DNA from: Paraferrimonas sp. SM1919
GTDB lineage: Bacteria > Pseudomonadota > Gammaproteobacteria > Enterobacterales > Shewanellaceae
Assembly: GCF_010993985.1 (NCBI RefSeq)
Contig: NZ_WINH01000030.1
Location: forward strand, 1-44,586
DNA length: 44,586 bases
Direction of reading: 5' to 3'
Part shown: one piece after another, positions 1 to 9,003 of the stretch
How positions within the stretch are numbered: the stretch's first letter is position 1
Layout: each line of letters opens with the position of its first letter
Position numbers and translations under genes: made by a program
Notes under the pieces: model-generated
Database searches by the model: none
Told to the model about the DNA's origin: nothing
What the model saw: only the letters and a program-made list of their open reading frames with translations

Positions 1-152
1 TACTGGGCATCACGCTGGGCTTTGGCTTGTAGGACTTGTGGATCGTTTAGCAGAGCTTGCTGATATATCTGCATTAAGTCTGCTGCAAAAGTGCTGCTGC
101 TAGCAGCTAATAATCCAACTGAGGCGCATAAAGTGCGTATCTTAAGTTTCAT
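1..152 (-). CDS. tolC: Outer-membrane efflux channel TolC, N-terminal fragment
   Basis: The first 50 codons of a gene that runs off the left edge of the window. The start is the ATG at 152, read leftwards. The product begins MKLKIRTLCASVGLL and has a classic signal peptide ending in an alanine-rich AxA-type site (STFAAD). It continues LMQIYQQALLNDPQVLQAKAQRDA, the start of a TolC mature chain. TolC is the trimeric outer-membrane exit duct for multidrug and type I export. In many enterobacteria and relatives tolC is divergent from nudF, as here. The 201 bp between the two starts should hold both promoters; I could not pick out a convincing -35/-10 pair. Confidence 0.85.
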   Translation of the reverse strand, partial: MKLKIRTLCASVGLLAASSSTFAADLMQIYQQALLNDPQVLQAKAQRDAQ

Positions 153-353
153 TGGCTATCCTTATCGATAGTGTGACTTGTTATTGAGCAATAATGCCTA
201 CCACTCAAAAGATGAATTCGGTTAATCTGTTTGTTTTAAATAGCTTTTTATTAGTTAATTGAATAGCAGTCAATCATTCAAGTGTAACAGTTTTTGAATT
301 CTGCAATAAATAGCAAAAATTTAGTAAAGTATAGCTAGCAATTAATTGGATAA

Positions 354-992
354 ATGAGAAAGGGCTCACGATTGAAGCAAAGAATACCAAAATATAATCT
401 ACGGGATGTAGAAATTATAAACAAAGAGAGCTGTTATCAAGGTTTTTTTCAGCTTGATAGGTACACATTGCGCCATAAACGGTTCGACAATACAGACTCA
501 GATATCATCCACAGAGAAATTTTTGAGCGTGGTGATGCTGTGGCAGTGTTGGCATACGACCCCAAACGTGATGAAGTGGTTTTGGTTGAACAGTTTCGGG
601 CAGCAGCTCGCCAGCACCCCAGTTCCCCTTGGCTAATTGAAGTGGTCGCTGGAATGTTGGATAAAGACCTCTCGATTGAACAAACGGCGACTTTAGAATT
701 GTTTGAAGAGACCGGTTTGAGGGCAAATAAATTAATGTTTATAAATAGCTTTATGACATCACCTGGAGGTTGTAGCGAGCGTATCAGTCTTTATTTGGCT
801 TTAGTTGATGCAACCACCGCAGCAATCTCAGGTGGCGTTGATGATGAACATGAAGATATTTTGGTCCATACCATGCCAAGGCAACAAGCATGGCAATGGT
901 TAGAAGCTGGAGAGATCGATAATGCGGTTACTATCATTGCGTTACAATGGTTACAGCTAAATTATTTAAATCTAGGCGATGATGAAAAGTAA
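354..992 (+). CDS. nudF: ADP-ribose / ADP-sugar pyrophosphatase, Nudix family
   Basis: A 212-aa Nudix hydrolase of the NudF type, which splits ADP-ribose to AMP and ribose-5-phosphate in the cytoplasm. The Nudix box runs from the Gly of AGMLDKD (about residue 100) to the EETGL segment. The metal-binding core ELFEET is intact. Two consensus positions differ: the Glu seven residues into the box is Leu, and the Arg of the REUXEE core is also Leu. Length is normal for NudF (about 205-210 aa). The ATG has GGA six bases upstream. It overlaps the next gene by 14 bp and heads the conserved nudF-DUF1249-cpdA-yqiA-parE run, which fixes the identity better than similarity alone. Confidence 0.88.
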   Translation: MRKGSRLKQRIPKYNLRDVEIINKESCYQGFFQLDRYTLRHKRFDNTDSDIIHREIFERGDAVAVLAYDPKRDEVVLVEQFRAAARQHPSSPWLIEVVAGMLDKDLSIEQTATLELFEETGLRANKLMFINSFMTSPGGCSERISLYLALVDATTAAISGGVDDEHEDILVHTMPRQQAWQWLEAGEIDNAVTIIALQWLQLNYLNLGDDEK

Positions 993-1416
993 CTACCAAC
1001 CTCGAGTCGCAAAACTGCTTAGTGTTTGCCAATTTAACTATACTTATCTTCAGCAATTGCTGCATCTGTTGGATGAGCAGCGAACCTCAATTGAATTTGA
1101 TGAGATCAGGTTGAATTTAAATACACAAGATAACAGTACTTACACTGAAACTTTTGAGTTAAATATGAGTTGGACTAAGGTAAGCTTTTTACCTGATTTA
1201 AGCATGACCATTCGGCTTTATCATGATGCTAGATTGGCGGAAGTGTTAACTTACCAACAAGTTTCGCGATTACTTGCTGTATATAAATATCCAAATGATA
1301 ATATGCACCAACCAGATGAAAAATATAGGGTTAATGCCTTCTTACAGCATGTACTAAAGAGCTGTTTAGAGTTAGTCGTAAAGAACCCGCCTCCATTAAG
1401 GGAGCCGAAGTGCTAG
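979..1416 (+). CDS. DUF1249 family protein (YqiB-like)
   Basis: A 145-aa cytoplasmic protein lying between nudF and cpdA exactly as E. coli yqiB does. It has no signal peptide or membrane segment. The start region reads ATGATG, so 979 or 982 could be used; both lie inside the nudF end, suggesting translational coupling. Features typical of the family are a Tyr/Leu-rich N-terminus (YTYLQQLLHLL) and a central hydrophilic beta-rich part. The function of the family is unknown. It overlaps cpdA by 7 bp at its 3' end. Confidence 0.75.
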   Translation: MMKSNYQPRVAKLLSVCQFNYTYLQQLLHLLDEQRTSIEFDEIRLNLNTQDNSTYTETFELNMSWTKVSFLPDLSMTIRLYHDARLAEVLTYQQVSRLLAVYKYPNDNMHQPDEKYRVNAFLQHVLKSCLELVVKNPPPLREPKC

Positions 1417-2234
1417 ATATAAAACATTATCCCCAACCTGAAAGTGGCTGTGTAAATATTGTACAGGTGACTGACTGTCATCTATTTGCCGATAAACAGA
1501 CCGCTTTACTTGGGATTAATGCCTGGCAGAGCTTCAATGCGGTGTTAGATGACATCCTTGGCATTGCTCATCAGCAGCATATGTTGCTAGCAACAGGTGA
1601 TATTAGCCAAGACGGCACCGTTCAATCTTATCGTAATTTTAATCAATCAATCGCTAAGTTAGGGTTACCCGCGCATAATTTACCGGGTAACCATGATAAT
1701 GGTGACAATCCTTTAAATGCAATCCATATACCTGGGCTGCATCCCCATAATGCGGTTGAGATTGGGAATTGGTTGCTGCTTCTGCTGAACTCGACTCAAG
1801 TTGGTAAGCCCTCTGGTTTGCTCCCTGCTTCACAGTTACAACTGATCACTGCAGCATTGAGCAAATATCCTAACCATCATATTTTGCTGTGTTTGCATCA
1901 TAATCCAGTGTTAACGGGCTGTGATTGGTTGGATAACCACAGGCTATTAAACGGCCCGGAGTTTATTAAACACATTGAGGATCATGCCCAAATTAAAGGG
2001 GTGTTATGGGGGCATGTGCACCAACAAATGGACATTCAGCACCAGCATTTGAAAATGATGGCAACGCCTTCGACTTGGATCCAGTTTAAGCCCATGTGTG
2101 CTGATTTTACTTTAGATACGCTGCAGCCTGGTTATCGATTGTTACAGTTACACAGCGATGGTAGCATTAGCTCTGAAGTCAGACGGATCAGCGGACAAAA
2201 GTTTGTGCCCGATCCAAAAGCCCTTGGCTATTGA
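1410..2234 (+). CDS. cpdA: 3',5'-cyclic-AMP phosphodiesterase CpdA
   Basis: A 274-aa class III cyclic nucleotide phosphodiesterase of the metallophosphoesterase fold, which hydrolyses cAMP to AMP and so dampens CRP signalling. The metal-site motifs appear in order: TDCH (Asp22, His24), GD (Asp64), GNHD (residues 93-96), LHHNP in the middle and GHVH near residue 200. The start is GTG at 1410, overlapping the DUF1249 stop by 7 bp, and the GGAG just upstream fits a ribosome site. Gene order nudF-yqiB-cpdA matches E. coli. Confidence 0.9.
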   Translation: MLDIKHYPQPESGCVNIVQVTDCHLFADKQTALLGINAWQSFNAVLDDILGIAHQQHMLLATGDISQDGTVQSYRNFNQSIAKLGLPAHNLPGNHDNGDNPLNAIHIPGLHPHNAVEIGNWLLLLLNSTQVGKPSGLLPASQLQLITAALSKYPNHHILLCLHHNPVLTGCDWLDNHRLLNGPEFIKHIEDHAQIKGVLWGHVHQQMDIQHQHLKMMATPSTWIQFKPMCADFTLDTLQPGYRLLQLHSDGSISSEVRRISGQKFVPDPKALGY

Positions 2235-2281
2235 GGGCGAATATTAATCAGCTACCGTTGTCACACTAAGGAAAGAGCCCG

Positions 2282-2854
2282 ATGTTGCTCTATATACATG
2301 GATTTAATAGTTCTGCCCAATCATTGAAAGCTAAGCTAGTCGTTGATTATGTTAAGCGAAATTATCCAGATATTAATTTACAAGTTCCTGAACTTGCCAA
2401 TACGCCCACAGCCGCTATGGCTCAATTAGAGAGTTTAGTCGTAGAGGCGATTAACGATAATCAACGGGTTGACTTTATTGGCTCTTCATTGGGAGGCTAT
2501 TTTTCAAATTACTTATGCCACCAATATGGTGGTAAAGCAGTATTGATTAATCCAGCAGTTAAGCCTTATGAATTATTAGTCGACTATTTGGGAGAGCAGT
2601 TAAATCCATATACAAACGTAAGCTATCAAGTACTTCCTAAGCATATTGAAGAGCTTAAAGCTTTCGACATCCCATTAGTACAACAACATGATAATATTTT
2701 ACTTTTGCAACAAAGTGGGGATGAGGTATTAGACTACCGCCAAGCGATTTGGCATTATCAAAATTGTCAGATGTATTTGCAATCTGGTGGTGATCATAGC
2801 TTTATTGATTTTGAGCAGCTATTACCAGAGATTTTTGAATTTTTGTCCCTTTGA
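2282..2854 (+). CDS. yqiA: YqiA-family alpha/beta-hydrolase (esterase)
   Basis: A 190-aa small serine esterase. It opens with the strand and oxyanion segment LLYIHGFNSS, carries the nucleophile elbow GSSLGG (Ser69), and has the late Asp (GDEVLD) and His (GGDHSF) of the triad. The ATG follows AAGGAAAG in the 47-bp gap after cpdA. It sits directly before parE, as in E. coli. The physiological substrate of this family is not settled; E. coli YqiA acts on short acyl esters in vitro. Confidence 0.85.
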   Translation: MLLYIHGFNSSAQSLKAKLVVDYVKRNYPDINLQVPELANTPTAAMAQLESLVVEAINDNQRVDFIGSSLGGYFSNYLCHQYGGKAVLINPAVKPYELLVDYLGEQLNPYTNVSYQVLPKHIEELKAFDIPLVQQHDNILLLQQSGDEVLDYRQAIWHYQNCQMYLQSGGDHSFIDFEQLLPEIFEFLSL

Positions 2855-2910
2855 CAATATAGCATTGGCAATGCAAAACTATAACTAGAACCATATTTAA
2901 GAATGATCCT

Positions 2911-4800
2911 ATGAGCAATCAATATAACGCCAATTCCATCGAGGTACTAAACGGGCTAGATCCTGTAAAACGTCGCCCTGGTATGTACACCGACACCACT
3001 CGCCCTAACCACCTTGGTCAGGAAGTCATCGATAACTCTGTCGATGAAGCTTTAGCTGGGCACGCTAGTAAAGTAGAGGTCATTCTACATACCGATAACT
3101 CATTAGAAGTTATCGATGATGGCCGCGGTATGCCAGTAGATATTCATCCCGAAGAAGGGATCCCTGCGATAGAGTTAATTTTTACAAAATTACATGCTGG
3201 TGGTAAGTTCTCTAACAAAAATTACCAATTTTCTGGTGGCTTGCATGGGGTGGGGATTTCTGTCGTCAATGCCTTATCGCAACGGGTTGAGGTTGCTGTT
3301 CGTCGCGATGGTCAAGTCTATGAGATGGCCTTTGAAAATGGTGAGGTTGCGCAAAAGCTTGCGGTGACAGGTAGCTGTGGTAAGCGCAATACGGGTACCA
3401 GAGTTCAGTTTTGGATTGATCCAAGCTATTTCGACTCTGCCAATTACAGTGCCTTAAAGTTAACTCATTTATTACGCTCTAAGGCCGTTCTATGCCCTGG
3501 TCTGCATATTAAATTTGTTAATAAACAAACAGACGAAACGAAAGAATGGCTTTATGAAAAAGGACTCACCGATTACTTAAAGGATTCTCTAGGAGATCTC
3601 GTTCGGTTACCCCAAGAACCTTTTGTAGGGACATTTAGTGCAGAACATGAGGCAGCAGATTGGGCTGTTTGTTGGCTACCAGAGGGCGGAGAAGGTTTAT
3701 CAGAGAGTTATGTAAACCTGATTCCTACGGCTTTAGGTGGTACCCATGTTAATGGCTTGCGCCAGGGGCTACTCGAGTCTATTCGAGAGTTTTGTGAGTT
3801 TAGAAATTTATTACCAAGAGGCGTTAAACTGAGTCCTGATGATATTTGGGACAAATGCAGCTATGTATTATCAGTGAAAATGCAAGATCCACAATTTGCT
3901 GGGCAAACCAAAGAAAAGCTATCTTCTAGACAGTCGGCAGCATTTGTTTCTGGTTTGGTAAGGGATGCGTTTAGCCTTTGGCTAAATGAACATACCGATC
4001 AGGCGGAATTGATTGCTGAGCTATGTATTAATAATGCTCAAAAACGTCTCCGCTCGGCGAAAAAAGTTGCCCGTAAAAAAGTGACCCAAGGGCCAGCATT
4101 GCCGGGTAAATTAACCGATTGTTCTTCTCAAGATCCTAGTCGCGGAGAGCTCTTTTTAGTCGAAGGGGATTCAGCCGGCGGTTCTGCAAAGCAGGCTCGA
4201 GATCGCGAGTTTCAAGCGATCATGCCATTGCGTGGTAAAATTTTGAATACTTGGGAAGTGGATGCTCAACAGGTGCTCGCCTCCCAAGAAGTACATGATA
4301 TCTCGGTTGCTATCGGGTGTGATCCTGATTCAGATAATTTAGCGGAATTACGCTACCATAAAATTTGTATTTTGGCTGATGCTGACTCCGATGGATTGCA
4401 TATCGCTACTTTGTTATGTGCGTTATTTTTGAAACACTTTAAAGTCTTGGTTGAAGCGGGTCATATTTATGTGGCGATGCCACCGTTATATCGAATTGAT
4501 ATCGCTAAAGATGTTTACTACGCATTAGATGATGCTGAAAAACAAGGTATTTTAGATCGATTAGCAGCAGAAAATCGCAAAGGTAAAATTCAGGTAACTC
4601 GCTTTAAAGGTTTGGGTGAAATGAATCCAATACAGTTAAGAGAAACCACTATGGATCCAAATACCCGTCGCTTAGTACAGCTAACGATCGATGATTCTGA
4701 ACAAGTGATGGGCTTGATGGATATGCTACTTGCTAAGAAACGCTCTGGAGATCGCAAGGTATGGTTGGAAAGTAAAGGGGATATCGCGGAGTTAGTTTGA
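2911..4800 (+). CDS. parE: DNA topoisomerase IV subunit B
   Basis: The 629-aa ATPase subunit of topoisomerase IV, the decatenase that separates sister chromosomes. The GHKL ATP site shows Asn42 in IDNSVDEAL, DDGRGMP at 69-75 and the lid GGLHGVG near 109-115. The transducer carries the QTKEKL lysine loop. The TOPRIM domain has EGDSAGG and the metal motif DADSDG. Length (about 630 aa, no 170-aa insert) and the short C-terminus separate ParE from GyrB. The stop codon overlaps the ATG of the following gene. Confidence 0.97.
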   Translation: MSNQYNANSIEVLNGLDPVKRRPGMYTDTTRPNHLGQEVIDNSVDEALAGHASKVEVILHTDNSLEVIDDGRGMPVDIHPEEGIPAIELIFTKLHAGGKFSNKNYQFSGGLHGVGISVVNALSQRVEVAVRRDGQVYEMAFENGEVAQKLAVTGSCGKRNTGTRVQFWIDPSYFDSANYSALKLTHLLRSKAVLCPGLHIKFVNKQTDETKEWLYEKGLTDYLKDSLGDLVRLPQEPFVGTFSAEHEAADWAVCWLPEGGEGLSESYVNLIPTALGGTHVNGLRQGLLESIREFCEFRNLLPRGVKLSPDDIWDKCSYVLSVKMQDPQFAGQTKEKLSSRQSAAFVSGLVRDAFSLWLNEHTDQAELIAELCINNAQKRLRSAKKVARKKVTQGPALPGKLTDCSSQDPSRGELFLVEGDSAGGSAKQARDREFQAIMPLRGKILNTWEVDAQQVLASQEVHDISVAIGCDPDSDNLAELRYHKICILADADSDGLHIATLLCALFLKHFKVLVEAGHIYVAMPPLYRIDIAKDVYYALDDAEKQGILDRLAAENRKGKIQVTRFKGLGEMNPIQLRETTMDPNTRRLVQLTIDDSEQVMGLMDMLLAKKRSGDRKVWLESKGDIAELV

Positions 4801-5906
4801 TGCCATGGATAGGGATTATCTGCGCTATTTTATGTTTCTCTGTTCATGCCAGAGAACAGGTAAAAGTAGCTAAAGGATTAAAAGTAGAGTTGTATGCCGC
4901 CGGCTTAAAAGGCGCTGAACATATCGCAGTTGGTCCAACTGGGCTTGTTTTTGCTTCCGCTCCAGAGGCTGGAGTGATTCATGCTTTAATTGACTTTAAT
5001 AACGATGGCCGTATTGAGCGTAAAATCACCCTTAGCAAGGGGCTGTCATTCCCACAGGGAATGACATTTATAGGGAATGATTTGTATGTTCTTAATAGTA
5101 ACAAGTTATTAAAGTTCGCTGAAATTGAAAGCCGATTAAATAAGAAACTGCGGCCACAAATTGTCCTTGATAATTTACCACAAAACCAGAATGTAAATTA
5201 TTCGAGGATATTAAAACTAGGGCCAGATAATTGGCTTTACGCTACAATTTCCAGTGGTTGCAATGTTTGTCAACCCCAACAACTGCACGGCTCTATTATA
5301 AAAATTAACCCCGTAAACAATGAAGTGAAGCAAATTGCAGCGGGGATCAGAAATGCCGGAGGCATTGACTGGAGCCCATTGGGGCAACAATTATGGTTCA
5401 GTGATAACTCCAGAGACTGGCTCGGAGATAATGTTCCAGCGGATGAAGTTAATCGAATTAGCTTTCAAGGAGAGCACTTTGGTTTTCCTTATCGACATGC
5501 AGGAAATATTGAAGAGAAAAGTTACGTTAAGCCAGCAAGGCTACAAATAACGCAACCTGCTTTTTTATTGCCTGCCCATGTTGCGCCAGCAGGAATATTA
5601 TTTTATGAAGGTGAAATGTTACCCAAGCCATTCCAAGGTTCGTTACTGATCGCTGAACGGGGTTCTCGCTACCGCTCTTCAAAGGTTGGCTACCAAGTGA
5701 CCAGTTTGAGGTTCAACGGGCAAGGTATACCAATCAATCGCAGTACCTTTGTCAGCTTTCTTGATGGTGAATTTCCCACCGCAAGTCCAAGTGATATAGC
5801 CCAATTAACAGATGGTTCAGTGTTAATCAGCGACCGTTTAAAAAATAAAATATACAGAATTACTCATCACAAAGATGATGTTGCCGATAGGGAAAATAAA
5901 TTATGA
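4800..5906 (+). CDS. Periplasmic sorbosone/glucose dehydrogenase-like beta-propeller protein
   Basis: A 368-aa secreted protein of the soluble quinoprotein glucose/L-sorbosone dehydrogenase superfamily, a six-bladed propeller that often uses PQQ. A short signal peptide (MPWIGIICAILCFSVHA) ends at a good AxA-like site. Blade-type motifs recur (NDLYVLNSNKLLKF, WLYATISSGCNVC, LWFSDNSRDWLGDN), with the CNVC pair typical of the sorbosone-like branch. ATG 4800 is preferred over the adjacent TTG because it gives a TGATG overlap with parE. It overlaps parC by 4 bp. Substrate and cofactor are not shown by the sequence. Its position inside the topoisomerase IV operon is odd for its predicted location. 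Confidence 0.75.
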   Translation: MPWIGIICAILCFSVHAREQVKVAKGLKVELYAAGLKGAEHIAVGPTGLVFASAPEAGVIHALIDFNNDGRIERKITLSKGLSFPQGMTFIGNDLYVLNSNKLLKFAEIESRLNKKLRPQIVLDNLPQNQNVNYSRILKLGPDNWLYATISSGCNVCQPQQLHGSIIKINPVNNEVKQIAAGIRNAGGIDWSPLGQQLWFSDNSRDWLGDNVPADEVNRISFQGEHFGFPYRHAGNIEEKSYVKPARLQITQPAFLLPAHVAPAGILFYEGEMLPKPFQGSLLIAERGSRYRSSKVGYQVTSLRFNGQGIPINRSTFVSFLDGEFPTASPSDIAQLTDGSVLISDRLKNKIYRITHHKDDVADRENKL

Positions 5907-8182
5907 GTGATGCCATTGACTTAACTTCTGATGGAGTTGAACAGCTGTCGATAGGACGCTTTAGTGAAGATGCATACTTAAACTATTCAATGTACGTGAT
6001 CATGGACAGGGCATTGCCTCATATCGGCGATGGCTTAAAGCCTGTTCAACGACGCATTATTTATGCGATGAGCGAATTGGGCTTGTCGGCAACGGCAAAA
6101 TATAAAAAGTCCGCTCGTACCGTTGGTGATGTGTTAGGTAAATATCATCCCCATGGTGACAGTGCTTGTTATGAAGCTATGGTATTGATGGCACAACCGT
6201 TCTCATATCGTTACCCATTGGTTGATGGTCAAGGTAACTGGGGGGCGCCAGATGATCCTAAGTCCTTCGCAGCAATGCGTTATACCGAATCTCGCCTAGC
6301 CAAGTTCTCAGAAGTTCTATTGAGTGAATTAGGTCAAGGTACCGTTGATTGGGGGCCAAACTTTGATGGCACCATGAAAGAGCCACTGACGCTGCCGGCA
6401 CGTTTACCCCATATTTTACTTAACGGTATCACAGGGATTGCGGTCGGGATGGCGACCGATATCCCACCTCATAATGTTAAAGAGGTCGCGAATGCGTGTG
6501 TGCATCTATTGGCAAATCCTAAAGCTGAACTTGATGAGGTTTTAGAACATGTACAAGCACCAGATTATCCAACAAATGCTGAAATTATCACCCCTGCAGA
6601 CGATATCAAAAAGATTTATCAAAGTGGTAAGGGCAGCATTAAAATGCGCGCTGTTTATACGATTGAAAATGGTGATATCGTCATTAATGCACTCCCCCAT
6701 CAGGTAAGTGGCGGTAAAATTTTAGAACAGATTGCAGCACAAATGCAGGCTAAAAAATTACCGATGGTAAGCGATCTTAGGGATGAATCTGATCATGAAA
6801 ATCCAGTGCGATTAGTCATCACGCCAAGATCGAACCGGGTAGATAGCGAACAAGTTATGCAGCACTTGTTTGCCACCACTGATTTAGAAAAGAGCTATCG
6901 CATTAACCTCAATATGATAGGTCTTAATGGCAAGCCACAAGTTAAGGGGCTGGTGCAGATCCTCAAGGAATGGTTAGAGTACCGTATTGCAGTGGTGACT
7001 CGTCGTATTCAGTATCGTTTGGATAAAGTGCTTGCTCGCTTACATGTGTTAGAAGGCTTATTAATTGCGTTTTTGAATCTTGATGAAGTCATTGAGATTA
7101 TTCGAAATGAGGATGAACCTAAGGCCGCTCTTATTGCTCGCTTTGGATTGTCGGATAAGCAAGCTGAATCCATTTTAGAGATTAAATTACGACAACTGGC
7201 CAAGCTTGAAGAAATTAAAATTCGTGGTGAGCAAGCAGAGCTCGAGCAAGAAAGGGAAAAGCTGGAGCAGTTACTCGGTTCTGAAGCTAGGATGAAGACG
7301 CTAGTTAAAAAAGAAATCCTCAAAGATGCCGAAAACTATGGTGATGAGCGTCGATCACCTTTGGTGGCTCGAGCTGAAGCTAAAGCATTAACTGAAAATC
7401 AATTGATGCCATCAGAAGCCATTACGGTAGTCCTATCAGAAAAAGGCTGGATACGTGCGGCTAAGGGGCATGATATCGATGCGGCCAGCTTAAGCTATAA
7501 ATCAGGTGATAACTATTTGACTAGTGCCAAAGGTCGCTCAAATCAGCCAGTAGTTATGCTGGACAGTTCAGGTCGTGCTTTTAGTACTGAGACCCATAGC
7601 TTGCCATCGGCCAGAAGCCAAGGTGAACCGGTCACAGGTCGATTTAATATTGTCGCTGGTGAGCAAATTGAACAGGTATTGATGGGGCTAGACGATCAGC
7701 AATATCTTATGGCGTCAGATGCGGGTTATGGCTTCATTTGTAGTTTTAAAGATATGCTTTCACGCAATAAAGCAGGTAAAGCCTTATTAAGTTTGCCTTC
7801 AGGCGCCAAAGTGATGCCACCGCAAGTCGTTAGCGATCAGCAAGCGAATATTCTGGCAGTGACTAACGAAGGTCGAATGTTGATTTTCCCATTACAAGCG
7901 TTGCCTTCTCTATCAAAAGGTAAGGGTAATAAAATCATAGGAATACCGACAGCTAAGGCAGCCAACAGAGAAGAATTACTGACTCAGATAGCCTTAGTGC
8001 CTGAACATTCAAGCGTGACTTTGTGGGCTGGCAAGCGTAAATTGACCCTCAAACCAAGTGATTTAGAGCACTACAAAGGTGAACGAGGTCGTCGTGGAGC
8101 TAAATTGCCAAGGGGCCTACAAAGAGTCGACAGTATTGAAGTCGAGCAACAAGCGGATAATGAGGCTGAAGTCACAAGCTAG
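5903..8182 (+). CDS. parC: DNA topoisomerase IV subunit A
   Basis: The 759-aa DNA-cleaving subunit of topoisomerase IV, partner of ParE. The catalytic Tyr127 lies in AAMRYTESRL. The quinolone-determining segment KYHPHGDSACYEAM keeps Ser87 and Glu91 (E. coli Ser80 and Glu84), the usual susceptible-type residues. The C-terminal third is the degenerate propeller that binds DNA; a full GyrA box is not evident, which agrees with ParC. The ATG overlaps the preceding stop (ATGA). A long inverted repeat follows the stop. Confidence 0.97.
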   Translation: MSDAIDLTSDGVEQLSIGRFSEDAYLNYSMYVIMDRALPHIGDGLKPVQRRIIYAMSELGLSATAKYKKSARTVGDVLGKYHPHGDSACYEAMVLMAQPFSYRYPLVDGQGNWGAPDDPKSFAAMRYTESRLAKFSEVLLSELGQGTVDWGPNFDGTMKEPLTLPARLPHILLNGITGIAVGMATDIPPHNVKEVANACVHLLANPKAELDEVLEHVQAPDYPTNAEIITPADDIKKIYQSGKGSIKMRAVYTIENGDIVINALPHQVSGGKILEQIAAQMQAKKLPMVSDLRDESDHENPVRLVITPRSNRVDSEQVMQHLFATTDLEKSYRINLNMIGLNGKPQVKGLVQILKEWLEYRIAVVTRRIQYRLDKVLARLHVLEGLLIAFLNLDEVIEIIRNEDEPKAALIARFGLSDKQAESILEIKLRQLAKLEEIKIRGEQAELEQEREKLEQLLGSEARMKTLVKKEILKDAENYGDERRSPLVARAEAKALTENQLMPSEAITVVLSEKGWIRAAKGHDIDAASLSYKSGDNYLTSAKGRSNQPVVMLDSSGRAFSTETHSLPSARSQGEPVTGRFNIVAGEQIEQVLMGLDDQQYLMASDAGYGFICSFKDMLSRNKAGKALLSLPSGAKVMPPQVVSDQQANILAVTNEGRMLIFPLQALPSLSKGKGNKIIGIPTAKAANREELLTQIALVPEHSSVTLWAGKRKLTLKPSDLEHYKGERGRRGAKLPRGLQRVDSIEVEQQADNEAEVTS

Positions 8183-8196
8183 CACAAAAAACAACC

Positions 8197-8266
8197 AGCC
8201 CTAAAAAATAGGCTAATGAAGATAACACTAAGCTGTTATAATCATTAGCCTAAGTATTTTAGGGCT
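8197..8266 (+). promoter_or_regulatory. Long inverted repeat holding the plsC ribosome site
   Basis: The left arm (8197-8219) reads AGCCCTAAAA then TAGGCTAATGA. The right arm (8242-8266) reads TCATTAGCCTA then TTTTAGGGCT. About 21 bases pair, with a 2-4 base interior bulge and a 22-base loop. The AGGG that serves as Shine-Dalgarno for plsC (8261-8264) lies inside the right arm, so the folded RNA would hide it. There is no T-run after the stem, so it is not an ordinary intrinsic terminator. Control of plsC translation or protection of the parC 3' end are both possible. Confidence 0.6.
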
Positions 8267-8272
8267 GTGATT

Positions 8273-9001
8273 ATGCTACTCGTTGTTCGATCTTTATTGT
8301 TGTTATTGCTGTTAGTCGCTGGGTTTATTTTTTCAATACTCCTCGTTATTGCTCGCCCTAGACATAATAATAATGTCTATGTGTTTGCAAAAATTCTGAG
8401 TAGCTGCCGTCACCTTCTAGGGATTAAAGTCACCGTCAGAGGGCAAGCTCCCGCAGGTAGCCATATTTATATTGGCAACCATCAAAATACCTTCGACTTA
8501 TTTACAATTACCGCCGCAGTTCAACCTGGTACCGTAAGCTTAGGTAAGAAGAGCATTCTTTGGATGCCATTTTTTGGCCAATTATATTGGTTGATAGGCA
8601 ATATTTTAATTGATCGTAGTAATCGTCGTAAGGCCATTAAAACACTTAACAAAGCCACTAAAAAGCTCCATAAAACGGGGCGCTCCTTATGGGTTTTTCC
8701 GGAAGGAACTCGTTCTAGAGGGCGTGGCATATTACCTTTTAAATTAGGGGCTTTCCATACGGCTCTTGCTGCAAAATCTGATATTGTGCCAGTGGTAGCT
8801 TCATGTCAGCAGGGGCTCAGTTTGAATCGTTGGAATAATGGTGAAATAATTATAGAAATTTTGCCGCCGGTGAGAACCGATGGTATTGCGCCCGAACAAA
8901 TTAAACAACTGGCTGAATCAGCTCGAGCTCAAATGGTCGAATGTTTTGATCGACTAAATGCTGAGCTTGGTAGTAAACCTAAATTAGATAAACAAGGTTA
9001 A
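8273..9001 (+). CDS. plsC: 1-acyl-sn-glycerol-3-phosphate acyltransferase (PlsC family)
   Basis: A 242-aa membrane-bound acyltransferase that makes phosphatidic acid from lysophosphatidic acid. An N-terminal membrane helix (residues 5-27) precedes the HX4D motif NHQNTFD (His70, Asp75), a glycerophosphate-binding block, and FPEGTRSRG at about 141-149. ATG 8273 is preferred to GTG 8267 because AGGG at 8261 lies eight bases before the ATG but only two before the GTG. Two bases separate it from rraB. The family is clear; if the genome has another PlsC copy, which one is the main housekeeping enzyme cannot be told here. Confidence 0.85.
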   Translation: MLLVVRSLLLLLLLVAGFIFSILLVIARPRHNNNVYVFAKILSSCRHLLGIKVTVRGQAPAGSHIYIGNHQNTFDLFTITAAVQPGTVSLGKKSILWMPFFGQLYWLIGNILIDRSNRRKAIKTLNKATKKLHKTGRSLWVFPEGTRSRGRGILPFKLGAFHTALAAKSDIVPVVASCQQGLSLNRWNNGEIIIEILPPVRTDGIAPEQIKQLAESARAQMVECFDRLNAELGSKPKLDKQG

Positions 9002-9003
9002 AC

